Numbered from the stretch's first letter, positions 1 to 12,371 are shown. The stretch: DNA of 64,000 nt from Buddleja alternifolia (GCA_019426215.1 CM033405.1:5805001-5869000), one strand, 5' to 3'. Numbers and translations: made by a program. Notes: a model not told the origin generated them from the letters alone.

Positions 1-1877
1 ATACAATAGCCTTAAAGCTAATGAACTTTGCTAACGGCTTTATCGGCTCCAGTCTTTGATGAGTTACATTGTAAAACTGAACGAGGCAGAACAATGCCCA
101 CATCTGGCTGAAATTCAAAACTACCGTTATATACGGGTACCTGCAAGAGAAATGTTATAAGGAGGGAAGCGAGGAATCAACGATATACTCTTCGCAAACA
201 AGGTCAACTAAGTATTATAACATAATGATAACTATGTCATTTTATTATAATCCTTCTAAATGATCCATAGGTAGGTTGTGGTTTAAGTTGGAGAGGCCTA
301 CTACTTACTGCCCAGAGGTCTACTTGATCTCATAAATCCCAAAATAATACATACCCGTAATACCACTTAAATTCTCCATCACCATACACTCCACATAGCT
401 CGAGTACAAATGCTAAGAACGCACATAGAGTCTTCAAAATCATCTGTGGAAAAGCCAGTGCATATAAGCATGCGCAAAGAACGGGGCAAAACAGGGAAAG
501 TAAGAGCAAGAGAGATTTACATATTGTACAAAACCGAATTTTATTATTGAAAATAAGTCTTTTCCAAGTACACAAGGTTGAAAGATGAAGTCCCGAAATG
601 TATTGTCGTGCAACTGCTGATTTTTCTCCCCTTCTAGCAATGGCTCGTTGATTTTCTTTCTCGACTCGTCTTCAAGCAAGTCTAAGACTTTCACTTCACC
701 ACCTATCACATATTATTTTCTTGTAACCAAACTTAGTGGAAAAGCATTATAGAACACCACACGAAAAATATATATACATATATACACCTTGAAATGTACT
801 CCAATTTCCGCAAAAGCAGAACAATGATGGACACTTGACTTAAAACCAAGAGAATGAACATCTAGAGAAAATCAGGAAGCTGGACGTTCATTATCGGTTA
901 TTCAGAAGTCAGAACAATCTGAATCATGTTCTTACCAAGACATGCAATCAAGTAGCTCCCAAAAGCATACAGGGCAAACGCTTCATAGCAGTTCCTTAAT
1001 ATGTCACAAGCAAGGGAAAACTTTGCGTTCGACAAGGATAAGAGCTGGAAAAGACGGGTAAGGTTCAACTAACAGAATGAAATTGTAACAACGGACAAAA
1101 TATCTAATAAATCTGTAAAAGCTGAGAGATATGTGCCTCAAAAGTATTTCATGCCCTTTACAATTGTGCCACACATTCCAGGTCGAACCACATAATTATA
1201 CTTTCACTTTTTCCACATTCGATCCAAGTTTCTACTTTCCTTTTAAAACACCTTGATGTACTACGGAAATATATTCAGGCTATGATTAGTTAAGTAAATC
1301 GTCACGTGAAAGATATTCATATAAACAATATGTTACCTAGGTGATAAACCTTATATAAGCTAGCGTCCCCATTAGAAGATGTGATTTAAATCATAGGTTT
1401 TATAGATACAAATAAATGTTTATCTATCTCATTTACAAACCACCCAACAGGAAAAATGCTGATCAACCATAAATATACTCACTGATTCTGTAGCATAGAC
1501 TGGAACCATAAAAATAACAGCAACGATCCATTTTTGCTCCTGATAAAAAAGTAGTAAGCCAAGCGAATTCCGGTCAGCAGCTAAGTAGAATCAACAAATT
1601 CCAGCAACCACGATGAATTTTTGAGTTAAAAAAATGTGAAATTCACTTTCAAATACGCATAACACATGCTCCAGCGTATTTGGGAGAGATTGAGTGGTTA
1701 CAATAAGCATTATGGCAAAGAACTAACCGATGGGTTGTTATACGATCTAAGATGCTGGAAAGTTAGGAGGAGAGAAAGGACTAATGCTACAAGAACAAAG
1801 CACCCTGCAACGATGACGGCTGGCAGGTGAAGATCTTTATATATGTTTTCATATAAAAACAAGTAGGGTGATGCCAT
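1..1877 (-). CDS. LAZ1-like DUF300/TMEM184 membrane protein, N-terminal part, six exons, cut by window edge
   Basis: Multi-pass membrane protein of the DUF300 (LAZ1 / TMEM184, organic-solute-transporter-like) family. Arabidopsis LAZ1 is linked to hypersensitive cell death and brassinosteroid or vacuolar trafficking; the role here is inferred from family only. Exons read on the minus strand: 1728-1877 (ATG at 1877), 1483-1539, 936-1044, 521-702, 355-443 and 1-140, which continues beyond the window. Every junction has GT-AG and the phases agree, giving about 242 residues. Hydrophobic segments lie near residues 17-40, 54-73 and 88-106, then in the exons at 355-443 and 1-140. Recognisable family stretches are MVPVYATES, NCYEAFALYAFGSYLIACLGG, the NEPLLEG linker, LELCGVYGDGEFKWYYGYPY and NFSQMWALFCLVQFYNVT. 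The cytosolic linker exon (521-702) is charged. Known family members are roughly 400-480 residues, so about half is visible. The exon structure is new reading, not taken from any annotation. Confidence 0.9.
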
Positions 1878-2851
1878 GCCACAAGCATCATGTGGAAAAT
1901 TCCTTGAATTTGTTTATCAAGAGAGGATATAACCTGCCAAAATCGAAACACAAACAAGTAGTATCACAACAAACGCTCACCGTGATCACAAAAAAAAAAA
2001 AAAAGATACTCTGCCAGTGAAGTGTAACATTGACAAGCTCTTAAAAGCTCTAGAAACTCCAGAGTCCTAAAACATTCATAATCATCGATGTAGTGAGATC
2101 GTGTTCATGATTGAGATTATATCGCGATTGCAAAGCTCTTAAAAATCACTCGTTTAGACTAACTAGCCGGGAAATATGCTTCTGTATTCAAAATCAACCC
2201 CTTATGAGTTCTTTCAATTAACTCGGCAGTATTCTTATATTGTTCTCTAATTGCAATCATACTTCAAAGTCGCGGTATCGATGATAATATCGACAGATTT
2301 GTTTCACATCGAACATGATATATCGGGATATTATTGGGCGATACGAACCAAATACGTTATAGAATGCTAAAAAAGTCCAAAAAAATTGTAAAATTGTAGA
2401 AGATGTAACTAACAAATTTTTTTATTCTTTGGTGCATAATGAAAAAAATTATTGCATTAGATATGAATGGCTTTAAACATAATGTAATTGTCGAACATAA
2501 CTTTGTAATAGAAAAAAGTTCACCAATAATTATACAACGAACCGTCATTGCAGATCTAATAGTATGTCCATTAAATCATATCACAAACTATGTTTGCAAA
2601 AATTCCGTAGAAACTCCATATTATCAGTGATAATAACGCCGATATTATCATTGTATCAAAGATATTATCGGGTGTTATCAGCGATACATATAAATTCGGA
2701 CAATATTAATTATCGTTCCATTTTATCGTATGGGCCTGTAATTTGAACGATAAATTTGCAATTATGTGGATTAACAACAGTAACACGCACAAATATCTAC
2801 TGCAAAATCTTGCCCAGTCTTTCACCAATTGGTCATCATTATATATATGTG

Positions 2852-2887
<36 letters not shown>

Positions 2888-3444
2888 GTTACTTCTCTCC
2901 TCTCCTCCAAAACGATCTCCTTCCCTCCCTCCCCACGCCCTAACCCCCTTTCTCCAGCCAAATGAATTCGATTAACACAAATACTGAACAAAACAAAACG
3001 AACATTTAACAAACAAATGATTACAAGTTAATTCTAGTCTAGAAAATATTAAATTGAAAGAGCATAAAGTGTTCAATATATAGAAACCAAATCTCGATTC
3101 AGAAAACTGGAAAAGCACAAATTAAACAAGATCTGGAATGGGATTTTACGTACTCTCGACTTCTGCCACTAGAGAAAGAGAGTGCCCCAGTATAACTATA
3201 TGGAAATCTACTAAATGTAAAAGGCCAATTTGTTCGGCTGTCTGTATGTTGGATCGTTAGTGGCATGCAGATATATAATTTGCATGAGAAGTCGACACGT
3301 TTCAGCAAAGGTGACACGTCGTGGGGTGTGGCAAAGAAATCACGGAGAAAATTGCATTTTTGGTTTCTTGTTTGGCTCTTTTTAATTTTGATCACATTCA
3401 CATCATTTTCACGTTGCGTCCAATAATTGTTAAAAATTCTCGTT
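1878..3444. other. Intergenic region upstream of the LAZ1-like gene
   Basis: No gene is supported. It must hold the promoter and 5' UTR of the LAZ1-like gene just above 1877, but no box can be assigned with confidence. From about 2270 to 2720 the motif GATAATATCG and its variants recur in both orientations, suggesting an old foldback element whose ends I cannot place. A TA/TG microsatellite occupies about 2836-2887. Confidence 0.5.
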
Positions 3445-3842
3445 CATTACAAAAAAAATAATTATTGTCCATATCAATATATTATAGTAAAAAATTCCCT
3501 TTATCAGAGTTAAAACCAATTGACCACGACTTTACTACGCCTTTGACCATAGTATTACAAGCATGACCAAAACATTGACCATCACTTATAGCCATGGTCA
3601 ATATTTTATTCATTGTAAAAACTATGATTAGTCATTGTAAAAAAGTGTTAGGTTAACATTTCTTCCACCACGGCTAATTAAAGCTTAAAATAGCTAGTAT
3701 TCTTTTTTACCATGACAAATTTTAGTGTGGCTATATGAAGCATTTACCACGACCAAGTTAGCTGTGAACTTAGATCGCTATAGACAATGATTTTAAGCCA
3801 TAACATATATTTTCATTGTTAGTACTCAATTTTCTTGTAGTG
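3445..3842. mobile_element. Small non-autonomous CACTA-like element
   Basis: The right end reads TTTCTTGTAGTG, the inverse of the canonical plant CACTA terminus CACTACAAGAAA. The left end CATTACAAAAAA is a decayed match. The flanking triplets GTT and GTC differ by one base from a 3 bp target duplication. Inside are repeated GACCATGG/CCATGGTC-type motifs in both orientations, like the subterminal transposase-binding repeats of this superfamily. There is no coding capacity. The right end is firm and the left end is a guess. Confidence 0.5.
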
Positions 3843-5278
3843 GTCCCAACCAAATTTTCATCCTCTTTGTTAAAAAATAAACGAATCACACCCTCTATTT
3901 TATAAAACTCAGGGCGAAACTCTCCTTCCCTCAGATATTAACGAAGAGTGTGTTTCACGCACGGGTTATGCGTTCCTGCATGATTTTGGTCGTTTTCTAC
4001 CACTAGAGCGAAAGGAAAAATGTTATATACACACACTATTTAAGTTGTATATATGGAAGAATTTATATCTCTTTGTTTGAGCTCTTTTTAGCTTGAAAAA
4101 AATGACCGCTTCACGAAATAATTTGCTAAAATATTAAAAATATCAAAATATCATTAGAAAAAATATAAATATTAAATATATATCAAAATATTCATTTGAA
4201 AAATAATATTTTTTGATTAATCCTTTTTCAGAATTTTAAAATGAGATTATTTTCCTTCAAATTTTTCTTTTCTTTTATGTTTAATTTCCATCTCCTTCCA
4301 CTTCATCTTCATCAATTCTCGAGCTTCCCAAAACACGATTTGTGAAACTACCAGATCTCGACCTTCCCCAAACACTCATTTCATGATTTCTACCAGATAC
4401 GAGATCTCCACCTCCACCCAAACTACTAGATCTTCAGCTTTGTCGCAACAGTAGCCTTCTGGATTTCTCACTGCTGTCACCCCCTGATTTTTTTTTTGTG
4501 TCTGGATTGTCTATCTGCTTGGTGGATTTGAGAATTGTGGGCCAAAACCCATAATTTTTGATCCAAGGAAAATCTAGTTCTGGACCATAATTTCAAAAAG
4601 AAGAAAAATCAAGTTAAATTGGTTTAAGCAAATATTATTTTGATTTTTAAAGAGATCTAACCGTTGAAATTTTGTTATATAACGGTCAAGATCATTAGCC
4701 TGTAAAAATTTATTTTTAATAAATAGAAATGTAAAATGGATAAAGGAAAAAATATAGTTAACGCCCTTAGCTCTGACAGACGGAAATGAGAAGTGAGTTA
4801 ACTAAAACTTAACCGAGGAGTTTTTTAGCATATTAATTTAACACGTGACATGTTTTTTTTTTTTGGTTAACAGCCCTAAAATTTATTATAGAAAATAGAT
4901 AAATTTACAATAAAAATTGAAAGATAGGCGAAATTATGTAAAAATAAATAAAGTCATATTTGACTACTCAAAAACTCAAAAAAATTATATTTTTCTTTAT
5001 ATTAATTTAATGTTCATGTTGTATAATTTTAATCTTGAATAAAAACATATATTTTACACCATTATGCACTTCAAACGTATATTTTCTAGACAAATTAAAG
5101 AGGGAAGTGCAATATAACTCCATTAAAAAATCGGGGTGCGAAATAAAAATATATGAGGTAAAAAAGTTCATGGTTGAAAATAAAAATATATGAGGTAAAA
5201 AGATTTAATTGGTTATTAATATATATTTGTTTTATAAAATTTTAGGTTTTCATTTGTTAATGAGTATTGTCATCATTT
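3843..5278. other. Intergenic AT-rich region
   Basis: I see no gene, RNA or clear transposon ends. A 30 bp phrase containing ATATATGAGGTAAAAA occurs twice near 5150-5200. Confidence 0.5.
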
Positions 5279-6930
5279 TGTTAGAAGTATGCCTTCGAAT
5301 GCCATAGATGATAGAATATAATAGGGGTGTTTTGATTATGTAATTGTTTTTATTTCAACTAATAAAAGGCACACTAGTTGTTTTACTTTAATAATTGGCG
5401 TTCACAGATAGTTAACAACTACAATTCCATGTATACAAGGGTGAACTTTTCATTCCTTATAGGATAAGGAAGTAGGCACTAGAAGAGTTCAATACTTGTG
5501 TACTCAATTAGTTAGCAAGTTATAGATTCCCAATTGGGCATTGAAAATCGTCAAGACTTGTATAGTATGTGTTTTGACAAAGAGAAGTGCCTATCCATCA
5601 CTATGAAGTAGTGGAAGCTCATATTATAGGTGCACCGATAAAGGTTAGTGCACTCGAACAAGACTCACATCAATTCTGTCACATGGGTTTCACTCACTGA
5701 CAGTCAATGACAGGATTGATTAGTGTAATAGATGTGTCTGAACTTTAGGCATGATAAATTGAGTTGGAGATATATTTGTGATGTTAGTTCTGTCATTAGA
5801 ATAGTTAGGTCCAACTCACCCGTTGATGGGGCCAACCTCGAACTGCGACCTAACGGACAAGTAGTAGTCTCAACTGATATCCAAGAAGAAATTCGTTCTC
5901 CCGTAAGTGAACGAGTAATTGTCATATGCATTTATAAGTAAGTAAGATCAAAAGTTTTTGGCCAAAGCACATGAGCTTTTAAGTTAGACTCGAATAGGAA
6001 AGCACACTGATTTTGACTCATTATAATTATAGCATGATGGAGTCGAGTCAACGAGTTTGACTTTAACTATGACTCTTAGTTGATCGGGACATGGAAACAA
6101 AGAGTTTATATTCACACAGAAATTACAACGGTAAAGGTTCGATCTTTGTCTTATTTATGCTACAATATGAGCCACATGATTGGCTAGGTGTACCCATATC
6201 CTTTGGCTTTCTCCCATTGCCAAATATAGACGAACTTAAAGAGTTACGATTAAAAAGGAAAAATTAAACGAAAAACAATGGATATTTTTTGTGGCAATAT
6301 TTTAAGTATTGGATATTTAAATTATTTATTGGATAAATAATAAATAAATTGAATTGATTATTTAAAGAAATAAGTTAATTCATTTATGAAATTAATTAAT
6401 TGATTATTTCTTGGAGAAATAAAATTGGTTAAATATCCAATCAATTTTTTATTTAATTTAATTAATTAGATTAAATTAAATGAGCGGCCCTAGGTAGCTT
6501 CCAACATGGCTTTTTCAGCCAAAATTTTAACTTAAGTGATATATTTATATCACTTAATTAAACATAGCCTACAACAAGTCATAACACAACTTGAGCTACA
6601 AGAAAAGAAAAATTCTCCCTCTTTCTCTCACATAGCTGGCGACCTCCAGGCTAAGAAAAAGGAGGTTTTTTTATCAATTTTTCGGCGAGACGATTTAGAA
6701 GCAGTGCTCGTATATTGCTAAATCAAGATTCAACTCGTTGGAGTTCTACATCAATTCTGGAGGAGCTCGATTTTGAAGAAAAGTTAGAACTCTCCAACCA
6801 CTTCGCTACAATGGGTAAAGTAGCAAAATCCTTCTTTTACATACCCGTGTAAAACCCCGGTAGATCCTAATTTTGGGAAAAAAATTCGTTATACATTACT
6901 TCCGTTGCTTTTATTTTTATTTTCATAACA
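5279..6930 (+). repeat. 5' LTR of a degenerate Copia-type retrotransposon
   Basis: Starts TGTTAGAAGTATGCC and ends TTTCATAACA, so it has TG...CA termini. It is followed at once by a primer-binding site. Length is 1652 bp. No second copy is present in the window, so the 3' part of the element has been lost or lies elsewhere. The open frames inside it are chance. Confidence 0.75.
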
Positions 6931-6931
6931 G

Positions 6932-6943
6932 TGGTATCAGAGC
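6932..6943 (+). promoter_or_regulatory. Primer-binding site (initiator tRNA-Met type)
   Basis: TGGTATCAGAGC begins 1 base after the LTR. It is the standard plant LTR-retrotransposon primer site, complementary to the 3' end of initiator methionine tRNA. It fixes both the LTR end and the plus orientation of the element. Confidence 0.85.
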
Positions 6944-8021
6944 CAAACCGTGGGGTTCGGCATATGTAATTTACGTGTAAATATGTGATTAGATGCATCA
7001 TTTACAGTTTTTTTCGTGATGCATGATTAGATATGTAGATTTCTTGATTTTATATTTTTGAGGAATTTAAAGTTTATTTCATTTGTTAGAAATTGACAAA
7101 AAAATGATTTTGTGTAATTTTAATGTGATTAAATAACAAAGGAAAAGACGGAATTTAAAAAATTCGTTAATTTGATGGGCGAACCATCCGATGTTAGGTG
7201 TGACTGTGCACGTGTGGACTGGGTCTGCATGTGCACAGCCACATAATGGATTCGCTGTGAGAGCCCATTCGTGTTGACAACTTGACTATCAATGCGAACG
7301 GGCCGCATAGCGCAGCCCATCGCATGCAAAGGGCCCACACGACAACTAGGCTGCTGTGTAATTGGGCCGCATAGTGTGCCCGCCAATGAACACACGGGTC
7401 AAATCGACTTGGCCTGAGTCGACCCATGGGTGACCCGGGCAATATTTTAAGGTAACCCAGGCAATTTTTTAATATATATATATATATATAGTTTTTGATT
7501 AAAATTGGATTTTAATGCAAAAATAAAATTAATTATTAAAATAGAATTTTAATATAAAATTAATAGGGGTCTATTAAATTGAGTTTTTAATAGAATAAGA
7601 TAAATTTTATTTTCTGCAAGAATATAATTTCTATAATTAAATTTGAAAGTTAATTAGAAATTAACATATGTTTTCGTGTGTTATGTGATATATCATGTTT
7701 GATATGTTATGTAATAGGAGACATGATTCATGGACTTAAGCTTGTTTTTGATGATTTATTTCTTTTGATGGGTTGTAATGGCCGTTTTTAGCCTGTGTTT
7801 TATTTTCTTTCTATAGATTTTTGTATAGTTTGCATTTCATAAATGCAATAGTTAGAAATAGAATTGGCCCAAGAAGAAATTCAAGTCGGGCCAGGAAGAT
7901 GCAAGATGAAGCTTTGAAAGCTTTAGTGTAGCTTTCTTTTATTTTGATTGAGACATTGACTTGGCTCAATTTAAGAATATGGTCCATGAATATCGTGTTG
8001 TTAGCTTTCTAGAATTGCTAT
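6944..8021 (+). other. Untranslated leader of the degenerate Copia element
   Basis: The sequence between primer site and gag remnant is non-coding. It includes a GC-rich island at about 7185-7445 and a TA microsatellite near 7472-7492. Open frames on the minus strand here have no recognisable similarity and are treated as chance. Confidence 0.45.
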
Positions 8022-8158
8022 CAAGGGCGGATTGCCCGCCCCCCCTCCCCCCCCCCCCCCCCCCCCCCCGCGAAAATTCAAATTTTCATTGTCGGGTATA
8101 TACATTTTTATTGTATGGCCCTCCCAAGAATATTAATTTTAAGTTTTAAATAAAGGTA

Positions 8159-8262
8159 AAGATGTGCTTCAGCTGAGTTGGTGAGCATCTCTACATTGTA
8201 CCCGTAGGTCCAGAGTTCAAGTCCCATTGGCGGCCTCAGTCATGCCTCACTTATTGTCTTTT
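8159..8262 (+). mobile_element. tRNA-derived SINE-like sequence
   Basis: Contains an A-box-like AGCTGAGTTGGTGAGC followed about 30 bases later by a B-box-like GAGTTCAAGTCCC, the split RNA polymerase III promoter of a tRNA, and then a T-rich tail (GTCTTTTTTTC). It cannot fold as a complete tRNA, so a SINE head is the better call. The 3' boundary is uncertain. It lies inside the hAT element. Confidence 0.5.
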
Positions 8263-9152
8263 TTTCTTTTATTAGCTTCCCACTTGTTCTTTTTCTTTTT
8301 ATTTAAAACTATACTTCCTTCTGGAAAAAAAGAAAAAGAGAAAGGGGAAAAAGCAATTAACAAAAAGGAAATGTTAAATTGTGAACAACTCCAACCCTTT
8401 TTTTTATTAAAATTAATAAGAAGTTTTTTTAAAATTTATGAAAAGATATTATCGAAAAGGAAATTATATAAAATTGATAAGCACCTTTTTAAAAACCTAT
8501 GAAAAACATTATTATTAAGGGAGAAAAATACAAAAATCAATATTTAAAGACAATAAAAAGTCTACCAGCATAAATTATTTAGAGTTAATTATCCAACAGA
8601 TATGCATAAAATAATGATACTAGTGTTAATAATTGTTACTTTATATTTTTTCGAAAAATTATCATTATAATATAGTTGAAATTTGCAGTTGATTTATCTT
8701 TTGCTATTTTCTTGATTCCAATTAATTCTACATTGATCTGTGATGACAATGCATTATTTTTTTTAACTAAATGCTTGCACATATAATAATAAAATAGACA
8801 AAATTATTAATTCCAAATAAAATGAGACTGAAAATCAATACGATGAAAAAATATTTGAAAAAAAAAATCATTTACTAATAAAACAAATATTATTCCATCA
8901 TGAAAGCTCTTGATAATAGAATAATATTATAAAAAATAAGTTCAAAATTATAGTTTATATCCTATTTTTATGCGTAAGAATAAGAAAACAGGTACTTAAA
9001 AAATGTCAAGTAAAGTTTGATAAATTTCTAAAATTTTGTTTATTATATTTCGAAAACTACTACAATCTTGATTGAAAGTCAGTTTTTCTTTTACGCATGA
9101 TAATTTTATTTTACTATCTACTAAAATTAAAATAAAATTTTACGTACACAAA

Positions 9153-9270
9153 ATCTTTAATGGTAACTGCCCCCCCCCCCCCCCCCAAACAAGTGAATCA
9201 TGGATCTGCCATCTTTAATGGTAACTGCCCCCCCCCCCCCCCCCCCCCACCAAGTGAATCATGGATCTGC
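9153..9270. repeat. 58 bp tandem duplication carrying poly-C tracts
   Basis: The unit starting ATCTTTAATGGTAACTGC, running through a C tract and ending GAATCATGGATCTGCC, occurs twice with a 58 bp period (9153 and 9211). It forms the right subterminal part of the hAT-like element. C-tract length differs between units, as expected from slippage. Confidence 0.85.
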
Positions 9271-9959
9271 CACTGATTGCTATCATTATTATGATCCATG
9301 TTTATGTGTTTTGAATAAAATAGATTAATGTGCAAATTGAGACCTATAATTAGGAAATTATAAATTCTCTCATATGAAAAATATTAAGTTGGTAAGGGGT
9401 ATAGGTATCCCAAACTTAGGAAAATTATATTTGTTATATAACATCGTCCCTAAGCAATGGAGGTTATATATTAAAAGTAAATTTAGATTTTGCTAAATGC
9501 ATTAGATGCCGTTGGTAAAAACAAATTTTACCACATATACCGTTAAGAGGTTGCAAGGTGAAACTCAATTGTTAGACTAATAAAAAGTTAGTGGGTTAAA
9601 CTTAAATTATTTATAAATCAATATAACCGTTAAAAAGTTGCGATTTGATGAATAATTATCAAAGGGATTGAGTCATCCATTTGATGGGTTGGTGTTGGAC
9701 GTCACTTTAATAGATAATTAGGTCATAAACCATTAAAAGGTTGCAACCTATTTAACTAGTTAAAGAATTCAATCACCACTACAAAGTCTACCAACGGTGA
9801 CTTTCAAATTTCACAATGGGAGTGTGGATTTTCAAAAAATGTAGTGGAGGACCAAGTTTTTATATCAAAGTCCTTGATTTAAACTTGAAACAACAATAAT
9901 GATCAAATATAATGATTTAATTTACTTTTCTGCAGCTATTTGTTTTTCTGTCTCTCAAA

Positions 9960-10345
9960 ATGATTGTGAACCCTCTATCAATTTTACTAAAAAAGAACAC
10001 CTTGACTGGTCCTAACTATGTGTCCACTGGCTCCGTAACTTGAGGATAGTCCTCAATATGGAGTCACTGGGATATGTGTTGGACACAGACATTCTAGTTG
10101 CACCACCTAGGACATGCGTTAGTGAGAAAGGGGTCGCGGCTCATGATAAATGGATCAAAGACGACATCTGGGTTTGTGGGTACATCTTGGGCTCAATGAC
10201 AGATGAGCTGCAGAGGTCCCACGTGAAGACGACTTCGGCGAGGGCCATCTTGGCACACCTGGTTGAGCTCTATGGTGAAGTATCGCTAAAATTCAAATTT
10301 ATAATTAAATGGTCTATGTGTATCATACTAGATATTCCTTGATAA
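9960..10345 (+). pseudogene. Copia gag N-terminal fragment
   Basis: From about 9995 the translation resembles the start of many Copia gag (UBN2-type) proteins: a nucleic-acid-binding head with a WLRNLRIVL-like stretch, a YVLDTD turn, then HDKWIKDD, GSMTDELQ and AILAHLVELYGE. The family continues for several hundred residues, but here homology stops at about 10285 where a tandem repeat begins. Frame breaks precede the readable part near 10010-10040. It most likely belongs to the element whose LTR is at 5279-6930, given the same orientation and plausible distance. No zinc knuckle, protease, integrase or reverse transcriptase follows. Confidence 0.7.
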
Positions 10346-10436
10346 TGTATCATACATTTCATACTAAATGCATCTTGGCACACCTGGTTGAGCTCTATGG
10401 TGAAGTATCAAATTCAAATTTATCGTTAAGTCGTGT

Positions 10437-11345
10437 AAAACTATCAATAGATTATAGCTGACGTTTGAATAATAAAATATTTCATACTAGATATTTCTTG
10501 ATAATATATCATACATTTCTAAAAATCCCTATGTGTCTACTTTGAAAGGGAAAAAATGATTTATGATTACGATCATCCTACAGTTTGTTGTGGATATTTT
10601 TGTGAAGTTGCGCAAAACTATCAACAAATTTTAGCTTACACTTGAAGATAAATCTATTTCATACTAAATACTACAGATAATGCACCATACATTATAGGAA
10701 ATTCTTATGTGTCTACTTTGGAAGGAAAAAATGGTTTATGATTCCAAGCATCCTGCAGTGCATTATGGACAGTCTTGTGAAGTCGCGCAAAACTATCAAC
10801 AAATTTTAGCTTAAGTTTGAAGACAACATATTTCATACTAGACGTTTTTTTTTTCATAATGTGTCATATATTTATGGAAAGCTCCATGTGCCTACTTTAG
10901 AAAAAAATCTTTTATGGTTCCGAGCATTCTACAATGTGTTATAGACTTTCTCGTAAAGTCGCGCAAAACTATTGATAACTTTTAACTTACATTTGAAGAA
11001 AAATTAAATTTACACTAGATGTTTCTTAATAATGTTCATACATTTTTGGAAAGCTCTCTGTGTCTAAGGCAAAAACAATTTATGATTCCAAACATCGCAC
11101 AGTGCGTTATGGACATTCTCGTGAAGTCGCGCAAAACTGTCGATAAATTTTAATTTATGTATGAAGATAAAACTGCTTCATCCTAGACTTTTCTTGATAA
11201 TGTTCATATGTTTTCAGAAAGCCTTATGTGTCTACTTTCAAAATAAAAAAGCGGTTTATGACTCCAAATATTATACAGTGTGTTATATAATTTCTCGTAA
11301 AATTACGTAAAACTGTCAAAAATATTTCAATTATGCACTAAATAT
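10437..11345 (-). repeat. Tandem array, about 176 bp unit, six anchor copies
   Basis: The anchor AAAACTATC/AAAACTGTC recurs at 10437, 10614, 10789, 10965, 11133 and 11309, with spacings of 177, 175, 176, 168 and 176 bp. Each unit also has GTGAAGTCGCGC before the anchor and ATGTGTCTA and TTTATGATTCCAA further on. Units have drifted considerably. Read on the minus strand they match, motif by motif, the 186 bp array at 54795-55538, so strand is set relative to that copy. Confidence 0.85.
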
Positions 11346-12154
11346 ACTTCACACATGTCTTATGCATATTGTTAGTCGCTGTACATATGGAATATATTAA
11401 AAAAAAAATTAACTCAAATATGTGGGTAATATGGATCTCGATTTGTTCCTTTCGTCGTGGAGAACAAGATGGTGTCATTATTGAACACCTTTGATCGCCG
11501 GAAAAGCCTATCTAATCGGATTTGTGTGGAGAAGAGAGAGAAATTGGTATGAGATGAGAAATATGATTTTAAAATGAAAAAACTGGTGGTATTTTAGTCT
11601 TTTCAGGTGACTAGAGAGAATAATAAGTTGCATTTTGAATTCGGGAGTGCATACATCAAAATCTTTACTAGGGAGTGAATCATGAATTTGATTAAGAAAA
11701 AGGGATTACTTTCCTAGTTTTTCTTATAATTATTTATTTTATATTATCTCAATTGTTAACTAAAAAATCAAATAATTGAAAATCTTAGTCATTGTCAAAA
11801 ATTGAATATTTTTAAAATGGAGTTTGAAGGATGAAACCAACACATTTTAAAACCTTAGGATAATTTTGCTACCCAAGTGAAACTTAAGGGTCGAAAATAG
11901 AATTTTCTCTTAATTGGTAAGAGCAAAAGACTAACATGCCCTTTCTTTGTCAAAAAATGCGGGTGGAAGGATGACATTAAGAAATTCTAAAACTTTAGGG
12001 ATGATTTTGCTACTACTTAGAAATCTCAAGAATTGAAGTGAATTTTTCCCGGTTTTATACATGTACATGATGTGTACCTGAAAATAGGGGTGTACATTAA
12101 CGTGCCCGACCCGCTCAAATCGAGCTGATTCTACCGAAAATTGTCAGTTTGAAA
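11346..12154. other. Intergenic region next to the truncated Copia element
   Basis: No gene is supported. TAGGGGTGTACATTAACG at 12085 looks like one hAT-type terminus, but a partner end was not found. It may mark the event that removed the 3' end of the neighbouring Copia element. Confidence 0.4.
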
Positions 12155-12181
12155 ATGGTTGGGTTTCCGCTATGTCTATTC

Positions 12182-12335
12182 TTAAATTGTAGACTTTAAT
12201 CTCATTCCTCTTGATAGGCAGTATATTTGATCTCTAGGCAATCCTTTCGTCAAAGGATCTGCAATATTCTCCTTTGATTTCACATAATCAATGGAAATAA
12301 TCCCGTTAGAGATCAACTGCTTAATGGTATTATGC

Positions 12336-12371
<36 letters not shown>

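Larger units (their letters stand above)
8022..9275. mobile_element. Non-autonomous hAT-like element with 8 bp target duplication
   Basis: Flanked on both sides by the perfect 8 bp duplication ATTGCTAT (8014-8021 and 9276-9283), the size made by hAT transposases. The ends CAAGGGCGGATT and, inverted, CAGTGGCAGATC match at 8 of 12 bases and resemble the CAGGGGCGGAT-type ends of plant hAT elements. Long C tracts lie just inside both ends (about 8040-8069, and within 9171-9248). There is no transposase. It sits in the leader of the degenerate Copia element and carries a SINE-like segment. Confidence 0.7.

Noticed and set aside
2357..2965. Short AT-rich frames near 2.4-2.9 kb
   Set aside because: Repetitive GATAATATCG and TA sequence with no coding features.
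7129..7442. Two overlapping minus-strand frames of 82-88 codons in a GC-rich island
   Set aside because: The region lies in the untranslated leader of a Copia element and the products show no recognisable motif; GC-rich DNA lengthens chance frames.
8041..8149. Frame with a polyproline run
   Set aside because: It comes from a C tract at the end of a hAT element.
8159..8235. Possible tRNA gene
   Set aside because: A and B boxes are present but acceptor, anticodon and T arms do not pair as a tRNA; better read as a SINE head.
12085..12155. hAT element beginning TAGGGGTGTACATTAACG
   Set aside because: Only one terminus is visible and no target duplication could be found, so no element is called.
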